From Ileibacterium sp. (GTDB lineage Bacteria; Bacillota_I; Bacilli_A; Erysipelotrichales; Erysipelotrichaceae): 9,281 bases of DNA. Positions 5,397 through 9,281 of this stretch are shown here, piece by piece (the stretch's first letter is position 1; each line of letters begins with the position of its first letter). Where the stretch lies: assembly GCA_021443945.1 (NCBI GenBank), contig JABUSF010000010.1:56613-65893 (forward strand). Direction: 5' to 3'. The notes under the pieces are model-generated. The model saw only the letters and a list, made by a program, of their open reading frames with translations, searched no databases and was not told where the DNA came from. The translations under genes and the position numbers were made by a program.

Positions 5397-6845
5397 TTAG
5401 TCTTTTGGAGCGTAGCTTTCCAAATCTTCCCCGTTGGTTGCGATGACGTTTTTGTACCAGTAGAAGGAATCTTTTTTGGAACGGGACATATCGCCTTCTC
5501 CGGCATTGTTTTTATTGACATGGACAAAACCGTAGCGCTTGTCCATTTCTCCTGTGGAAGCAGAAACGATGTCAATGGCAGCCCATGGAGTGTAGCCCAT
5601 TAAATCAACGCCATCTTCATCAACAGCCGCTTTCATGGCCTTAATGTGTTTTTTCAGATAATCCACACGGTAAGTGTCTTTGATGGATCCGTCTTCTTCC
5701 ACTTTATCGTAGGCACCCATTCCGTTTTCAACGATAAACATTGGCAGGTGGTAACGGTCGTACAGCCAGTTCAAGGCATAACGCAGGCCTTCCGGGTCAA
5801 CAGCCCAGCCCCAGGCTGTTTTTTCAACGAATGGGTTGGATACCAGATCTTCCCATTCTTTGTAGATGTAGCCGTCGTTGCCTTCTTTCCACTTGGTGAC
5901 AAAAGACATGTAGTAGGAGAAGCCAATGTAGTCAACGGTTCCCTGGGACAGATCAATCAGATCCTGTTCGGTGATGTCCATTTCCCCGAAGCCCATGCGT
6001 TTCCAGTAAGCCTGAATGTATTCAGGGATAAATCCGCGGGCATGAACGTCGCCAAACCAGTAGCGTTTCTGCATGGCGGAAGTGGCTTCCATAATGTCTC
6101 TTGGGTTGCAGGAGTATGGATAAATCGGGCAGAAGGCCAGCATGCATCCAACCTTGTTTTCCGGATCGATTTCGTGAGCCATTTTAACAGCTCTGGCAGA
6201 AGCAACCAGTTCATACAAAGCAGCCTGATACATGGCTTTTTCCATGTTTTCGCTTTCGGATACTTTGAAACCGGAATCCTGCATGGAATGATGATCAGAA
6301 TGCCAGTCTGTCTGGTTGTTGATTTCATTGAAAGTCATCCAGATTTTAACTTTGCCTTTGAAGTGTTCAAAGCAGGTTCTGGCATATCTTTCAAACAGCT
6401 CAATGGATTTGCGGTTGGCAAAACCGTTGTATTTTTTGTAGAAGTTGTACGGCATTTCAAAGTGGCTCAGTGTAACAACTGGCTCAATCCCGTATTTTTT
6501 GCATTCGTCGAACAGATCGTCGTAAAACTTCAATCCTTCAGCGTTTGGTTCTTCTTCGTCGCCGTTCGGGTAAATCCGTGTCCAGGCAATGGACGTACGG
6601 AAACATTTAAATCCCATTTCGGCAAGAAGAGCGATGTCTTCTTTATAGTGATGATAGAAGTCAGTGGCTTCATGGTTTGGGTAGTTTTCTCCAGGCATCA
6701 CACCGTCTGTAATTCTTCGGGCAGTGTTTACGTCACCGGCAGTCATGACGTCAGCAATGGAAATTCCTTTGCCGCCTTCCTGCCAGCCGCCTTCAATCTG
6801 ATGAGCAGCGACAGCGCCGCCCCATAAAAAATCTTCACGCAGCAT
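5397..6845 (-). CDS. GH1 6-phospho-beta-glucosidase
   Basis: Cytoplasmic retaining glycosidase that splits 6-phospho-beta-glucosides (phosphorylated cellobiose, arbutin, salicin and the like) made by PTS import into glucose-6-phosphate plus aglycone or glucose. The 482-residue length is normal for the family. It starts with the family signature FLWGGAVAAHQIEGGW (6-21), has the acid/base glutamate in TFNE (Glu174) and the nucleophile in IVENG (Glu373). WAAIDIVSAS then TGEMDKRYGF (421-440) holds the Ser...Lys436-x-Tyr438 pattern that binds the sugar 6-phosphate, which separates it from plain beta-glucosidases. GAGGAG lies 9 nt before the ATG. Phospho-beta-galactosidase is the main alternative but is less likely from the loop sequence. 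It is alone on its strand, divergent from the gene at 7045; no PTS gene is adjacent. Confidence 0.95.
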   Translation of the reverse strand: MLREDFLWGGAVAAHQIEGGWQEGGKGISIADVMTAGDVNTARRITDGVMPGENYPNHEATDFYHHYKEDIALLAEMGFKCFRTSIAWTRIYPNGDEEEPNAEGLKFYDDLFDECKKYGIEPVVTLSHFEMPYNFYKKYNGFANRKSIELFERYARTCFEHFKGKVKIWMTFNEINNQTDWHSDHHSMQDSGFKVSESENMEKAMYQAALYELVASARAVKMAHEIDPENKVGCMLAFCPIYPYSCNPRDIMEATSAMQKRYWFGDVHARGFIPEYIQAYWKRMGFGEMDITEQDLIDLSQGTVDYIGFSYYMSFVTKWKEGNDGYIYKEWEDLVSNPFVEKTAWGWAVDPEGLRYALNWLYDRYHLPMFIVENGMGAYDKVEEDGSIKDTYRVDYLKKHIKAMKAAVDEDGVDLMGYTPWAAIDIVSASTGEMDKRYGFVHVNKNNAGEGDMSRSKKDSFYWYKNVIATNGEDLESYAPKD

Positions 6846-6885
6846 GTTTTAATTCTCCTCATTTCAGCAAAATGCTGTCATGCAC

Positions 6886-6894
6886 ATTCTAGCA
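6886..6894 (-). promoter_or_regulatory. Extended -10 promoter of the GH1 gene
   Basis: The minus strand reads TGCTAGAAT (6894-6886), an extended -10 element, about 40 nt before the GH1 start codon. No clear -35 is present, as is common for extended -10 promoters. A CAGCA-aaa-TGCTG inverted repeat (6865-6877) falls in the start-site/leader region and could be an operator or leader hairpin. Confidence 0.45.
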
Positions 6895-7044
6895 ATAAAC
6901 TGCTCTTCTTTGGGCATGTTCCAGTAAATTTGAGTGTATTTTTTCAACGGATCTGCTTTGTATGCTAAAAACCATAAATCCGTCAGTCTTTCCAAATGAG
7001 AGAAATCCAAGAAGGCTATATTCTGATATTGGAGGTTATTCATT

Positions 7045-7557
7045 ATGAGTTCTATTGAAAATACAGTCATCGAACTTCTGACCAAAGAAGACAGAGAAGA
7101 CATTCTTGCTTCCGTATTTAAACAGCTGGATCTGACTTCCGCTGCTCTGCAGGAAAAAGCAGCCGCTATGGAAGATCCTCAGGCGTATCTGGCTTTAATC
7201 ACTTACTGCACAAAAGAAACCGGCCTGTACATGGCAAAGGATAAAAATCTGGATGAAGTGCTGACGCAGCCGAAAAACATCGAAAAGGCCTTTACCGCTT
7301 TGACAGACACCGAAGAGTTTACTTCTCTTTCCAAAGAAGATATGCGCCGTCTTCCCAGAATTATGGCCATGTCGATTCTTTGCGGCGCCGAAACGGCCGC
7401 TGCCAACTGTGCTGCTGAAATCTTAAAAGGCATGAATCCGGAAGCTGCTCATTTTGTTTCCGGCCTGGTGGATATTTACCACAAATACATGCAGGATGCT
7501 TTAAGCTACGGCAGAGGTGAAGATAAAAAAGCATCTGTGATTGGCAGCCTTGAATAA
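7045..7557 (+). CDS. 170-residue helical protein of unknown function
   Basis: Not recognised. The ATG is preceded by GGAGG at 9 nt, and the protein is soluble-looking, with no signal peptide or membrane segment. It appears all alpha-helical: an acidic N-terminal part (SSIENTVIELLTKEDREDIL, residues 2-21), an Ala/Glu-rich helix, a central part with TYCTKETGLYMAKD (53-66), and a small-residue-rich helix around ILCGAETAAANCAAEIL (110-126). The C-terminus YHKYMQDALSYGRGEDKK (within about 144-162) is polar. The three Cys residues are scattered and do not form a metal motif. It is divergent from the GH1 gene and convergent with ddh, so it is probably a single-gene unit; a TATATT -10-like box at 7017-7022 would give a very short leader. 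The clean start, ribosome site and terminator make it a real gene. Confidence 0.88.
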   Translation: MSSIENTVIELLTKEDREDILASVFKQLDLTSAALQEKAAAMEDPQAYLALITYCTKETGLYMAKDKNLDEVLTQPKNIEKAFTALTDTEEFTSLSKEDMRRLPRIMAMSILCGAETAAANCAAEILKGMNPEAAHFVSGLVDIYHKYMQDALSYGRGEDKKASVIGSLE

Positions 7558-7566
7558 TGGAAAAAT

Positions 7567-7605
7567 AAAAAAACTGATTCTTCCCCTGGGAAAATCAGTT
7601 TTTTT
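7567..7605. terminator. Two-way intrinsic terminator between convergent genes
   Basis: AAAAAAACTGATT (7567-7579) pairs perfectly over 13 bp with AATCAGTTTTTTT (7593-7605). The interior continues as TTCC/GGAA with a CCTG loop after one bulged C. Both arms provide a T-run for their own direction, so it can end the plus-strand unknown gene and the minus-strand ddh, whose stop codon lies 8 nt away. Confidence 0.92.
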
Positions 7606-7612
7606 GTTTGGT

Positions 7613-8593
7613 TTAGAGAAGTTCTTTTCGCTGGTCTGCTGGAGATTTTTCACAAATCCAGGCTGGAGCCACGTCAAAAATTGTTTTGGCTCCGTTCATG
7701 CCCATCTTGTTCATTCTGTAGGCAGCTCTTGCATAAGCGGTCAGAACAGAAGATGTGAATTCCGGATTGGAGTCCAGATTCAAAGCAAATTCAATGACAT
7801 GATTGTTGTCCCCTGTGGATCCGGAATGGATAACAAAACCGCCGTGAGGCAGTCCGGAGTGGTTTTTGGCCATTTCTTCAGCCGTGATGAAATGCACCGT
7901 TGTGTCATAGTCGGAGAAATAATTCGGCATTTCCACAATTTCTTTTTCAATGGCAGCCAGATCAGCACCCTCTTCGGCCACAACAAAGCATTCACGGGTA
8001 TGTTTTTCCCGGGTGGTCAGTTCTGGATTCTGTCCGCTGCGGACTTTTTCCAGAGCCTCTTCCACTGGAATGGTGTACTGTCGGGCATCTGCTACTCCTT
8101 GAATGCGGCGAACGGCATCGGAGTGTCCCTGAGAGACACCTTTTCCCCAGAAGGTATAGGTTTTGCCATTTGGAAGAATGGACTGAGACAGAATGCGGTT
8201 TAAGGAGAACAGACCTGGATCCCAGCCGATGGAAATCAATCCAATATGCCCGCTTCCGGTGGCTGCATGGTCTACATTTTCAAAATGAACGGGAATGTTG
8301 GCGTGGGTATCGAAAGAGTCCACAACGTTGAAAAACTGAACCAGTTCAGGTGTCTGGACAGGCAAATCTGTAGCCGAACCGCCGCAGAGAATGACCACGT
8401 CAAATTCATCTTTCAAAGCTTCCGCCTGATCCATGGAATAAACAGGGACATTGCCTGCAGGATTTAAGGATTTCGGATCTCTGCGGGTAAAAATGCCTTT
8501 GAGCTCCATATCAGATGTTTGTGCAACGGCTTTTTCAACGCCTTTGCCAAGGTTTCCATAGCCGGCAATACCGACTCTAATTTTTTCACTCAT
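7613..8593 (-). CDS. ddh: meso-diaminopimelate D-dehydrogenase
   Basis: NADPH-dependent enzyme that aminates L-2-amino-6-oxopimelate (tetrahydrodipicolinate) reversibly to meso-2,6-diaminopimelate in one step, a shortcut in lysine and peptidoglycan precursor synthesis. The 326-residue length matches known homologues. Visible parts are the Rossmann loop AGYGNLGKG (10-18), FTRRDP after beta-2 (the Arg pair suits NADPH), LCGGSATDLP, VDSFDTHANIP, ATGSGHIGLISIGWDPGLFS and the substrate-site segment FWGKGVSQGHSDAVRRIQGV, all typical of Ddh. The ATG at 8593 follows AGAGGA by 6-7 nt and starts the conserved sequence; an upstream in-frame ATG at 8608 has a poorer site and is not favoured. No other lysine-pathway gene is adjacent, and it shares its 5' region with a divergent HAD phosphatase gene. 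Confidence 0.96.
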   Translation of the reverse strand: MSEKIRVGIAGYGNLGKGVEKAVAQTSDMELKGIFTRRDPKSLNPAGNVPVYSMDQAEALKDEFDVVILCGGSATDLPVQTPELVQFFNVVDSFDTHANIPVHFENVDHAATGSGHIGLISIGWDPGLFSLNRILSQSILPNGKTYTFWGKGVSQGHSDAVRRIQGVADARQYTIPVEEALEKVRSGQNPELTTREKHTRECFVVAEEGADLAAIEKEIVEMPNYFSDYDTTVHFITAEEMAKNHSGLPHGGFVIHSGSTGDNNHVIEFALNLDSNPEFTSSVLTAYARAAYRMNKMGMNGAKTIFDVAPAWICEKSPADQRKELL

Positions 8594-8618
8594 AATAATT
8601 CCTCTCATATATTCCTGA

Positions 8619-8627
8619 ATGATACCA
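8619..8627 (-). promoter_or_regulatory. Extended -10 promoter of ddh
   Basis: The minus strand reads TGGTATCAT (8627-8619), an extended -10 element about 26 nt before the ddh ATG, with a leader of about 19 nt. No good -35 is seen; that position is overlapped by a cre-like sequence (8634-8647). Confidence 0.5.
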
Positions 8628-8633
8628 CATTTT

Positions 8634-8647
8634 TGAAAGCGTTATTT
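8634..8647. promoter_or_regulatory. Possible catabolite-responsive (cre-like) element
   Basis: TGAAAGCGTTATTT matches the CcpA consensus TGWNANCGNTNWCA at all fixed positions except the final CA. It lies over the -35 region of the ddh promoter. One degenerate match in A/T-rich DNA can arise by chance. Confidence 0.25.
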
Positions 8648-8654
8648 ATTTTAC

Positions 8655-8680
8655 ATGAAAATTTTAGAAAATCTTTTCAT
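8655..8680. repeat. Nested A/T-rich inverted repeats in the ddh/cof divergent region
   Basis: ATGAAAA (8655-8661) and TTTTCAT (8674-8680) are exact reverse complements and enclose a second inverted repeat, ATTTT-AG-AAAAT (8661-8672). It could be an operator or simply A/T-rich spacer. Confidence 0.3.
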
Positions 8681-8709
8681 TCCGACAGGCAAATGGAGAT
8701 GGCTGAAAA

Positions 8710-8723
8710 TTCCTGTCCAGGAA
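8710..8723. promoter_or_regulatory. Operator-like palindrome TTCCTG-tc-CAGGAA
   Basis: Perfect 6-bp arms around a 2-nt centre, 75-88 bp upstream of the HAD phosphatase start codon and well away from the ddh promoter. Its composition is GC-richer than its flanks. No matching regulator is recognised. Confidence 0.35.
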
Positions 8724-8797
8724 ATGGGAATGCATCAAAATCCATAGATTTTTAGCGGGATCTTTTTTAATCTAATTTTGGAAGGGAAAATGATGAT

Positions 8798-9281
8798 ATG
8801 AATAAGCCAAAACTGATGATTGCCGATATTGACGGGACTTTAATGCCCAAAGGAGAAGGCATCTCCCCCTTAACGAAAGAAATGCTCAGCAAAATGCATG
8901 ATGCCGGGATTTGGTTCTGCATCGCTTCCGGACGGCCTTTGGAAGAAGTCAAAATGTCTTTGGAATCCTACGCCCTGGATTTCGTCCCGGAATTTATCGT
9001 TGGAATGAACGGAGCGGAAATCGAAGATACAATGGATCAAAGCAGCGATGTGCTCTATCTTATGGAGCCTGAAACCATTCAAACCATTGTTCAGGCGATG
9101 AAAGATCAGCCCTGCAACATTACCCAGTACCGGGAACAGAAAATGCTGTATGCCCAATATTACGATGAACTGGTGGAATACTCTTCCCAAAGAGCCGGCA
9201 AGACTCCTCATATCGTAAAATCCGTTGCAGAATTTTACGAGCATCCCAATGCAAAGCTCATGTTCCGGACGGAAGAAAACC
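8798..9281 (+). CDS. Cof-type HAD family phosphatase, C-terminus beyond the window
   Basis: Mg2+-dependent phosphatase of the HAD superfamily, Cof/type IIB group, which typically removes phosphate from sugar phosphates, FMN or PLP in the cytoplasm. Translation from ATG at 8798 gives 161 residues without a stop before the edge; the family is usually 260-290 residues. Motif I is ADIDGT (9-14) with nucleophile Asp10 and acid/base Asp12, and motif II is IASGRP (42-47) with Ser44. FIVGMNGAEI follows, as usual in this group, and then the start of the C2 cap. Motifs III and IV lie outside. GAAGGG sits about 11 nt before the ATG. Between them, ATG at 8790 and 8793 open a 3- or 2-codon frame whose TGA overlaps the start codon as ATGA. 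The start choice fits the conserved N-terminus. Substrate not predictable. Confidence 0.92.
   Translation, partial: MNKPKLMIADIDGTLMPKGEGISPLTKEMLSKMHDAGIWFCIASGRPLEEVKMSLESYALDFVPEFIVGMNGAEIEDTMDQSSDVLYLMEPETIQTIVQAMKDQPCNITQYREQKMLYAQYYDELVEYSSQRAGKTPHIVKSVAEFYEHPNAKLMFRTEEN

Noticed and set aside
5646..6827. A 393-codon plus-strand open frame opposite the GH1 gene
   Set aside because: It is the antisense of a well-supported GH1 gene whose codon pattern leaves the reverse frame open; the translation has low complexity typical of antisense frames and no family signature.

Overview
The window looks like chromosome of a low-to-mid GC Gram-positive bacterium (Bacillota). Supporting signs are strong AGGAGG-type ribosome sites, short A/T-rich promoters, many intrinsic terminators, a DegV fatty-acid-binding protein, two 6-phospho-beta-glucosidases that imply PTS sugar uptake, and a meso-diaminopimelate dehydrogenase. 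The gene mix would suit a fermentative gut or host-associated lineage such as Erysipelotrichales or a clostridial relative. That placement is an inference; no rRNA or other marker gene is present. I saw no mobile element, CRISPR array, tRNA, rRNA or phage gene.

Layout, left to right. (1) 1-1031, minus: a GH4 6-phospho-beta-glucosidase, cut by the window edge. (2) 1032-1807: about 775 bp of A/T-rich DNA with no convincing gene. It holds several inverted repeats, two of them built from the same 9-mer (AAAGAATTC/GAATTCTTT), and a strong terminator that follows no gene. It may encode a small RNA. (3) 1808-2323, plus: a small lipoprotein of unknown role. (4) 2389-3770, minus: a marR-degV operon with a near-consensus promoter, a near-palindromic operator over the -35 box, overlapping genes and a clear terminator. 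(5) 3833-4825, minus: an old yellow enzyme family reductase with its own TATAAT box. (6) 4944-5204, minus: an 86-residue charged helical protein of unknown function with its own strong terminator. (7) 5397-6845, minus: a GH1 6-phospho-beta-glucosidase. (8) 7045-7557, plus: a 170-residue helical protein of unknown function, divergent from the GH1 gene. (9) 7613-8593, minus: ddh, convergent with the previous gene and sharing a long two-way terminator with it. (10) 8798-9281, plus: the N-terminal half of a Cof-type HAD phosphatase, cut by the right edge.

How the genes fit together. The GH4 and GH1 enzymes both hydrolyse phosphorylated beta-glucosides delivered by PTS permeases and feed glycolysis, but no permease or antiterminator gene is visible. 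The MarR-DegV pair fits control of exogenous fatty-acid use: DegV/FakB proteins present fatty acids to the FakA kinase, and the operator resembles those of FabT-like MarR repressors. Ddh makes meso-DAP in one step for lysine and/or cell wall. The window is best read as a series of short housekeeping units rather than one system. The less explained parts are the long intergenic region, the two unknown small genes and the operator-like palindromes.
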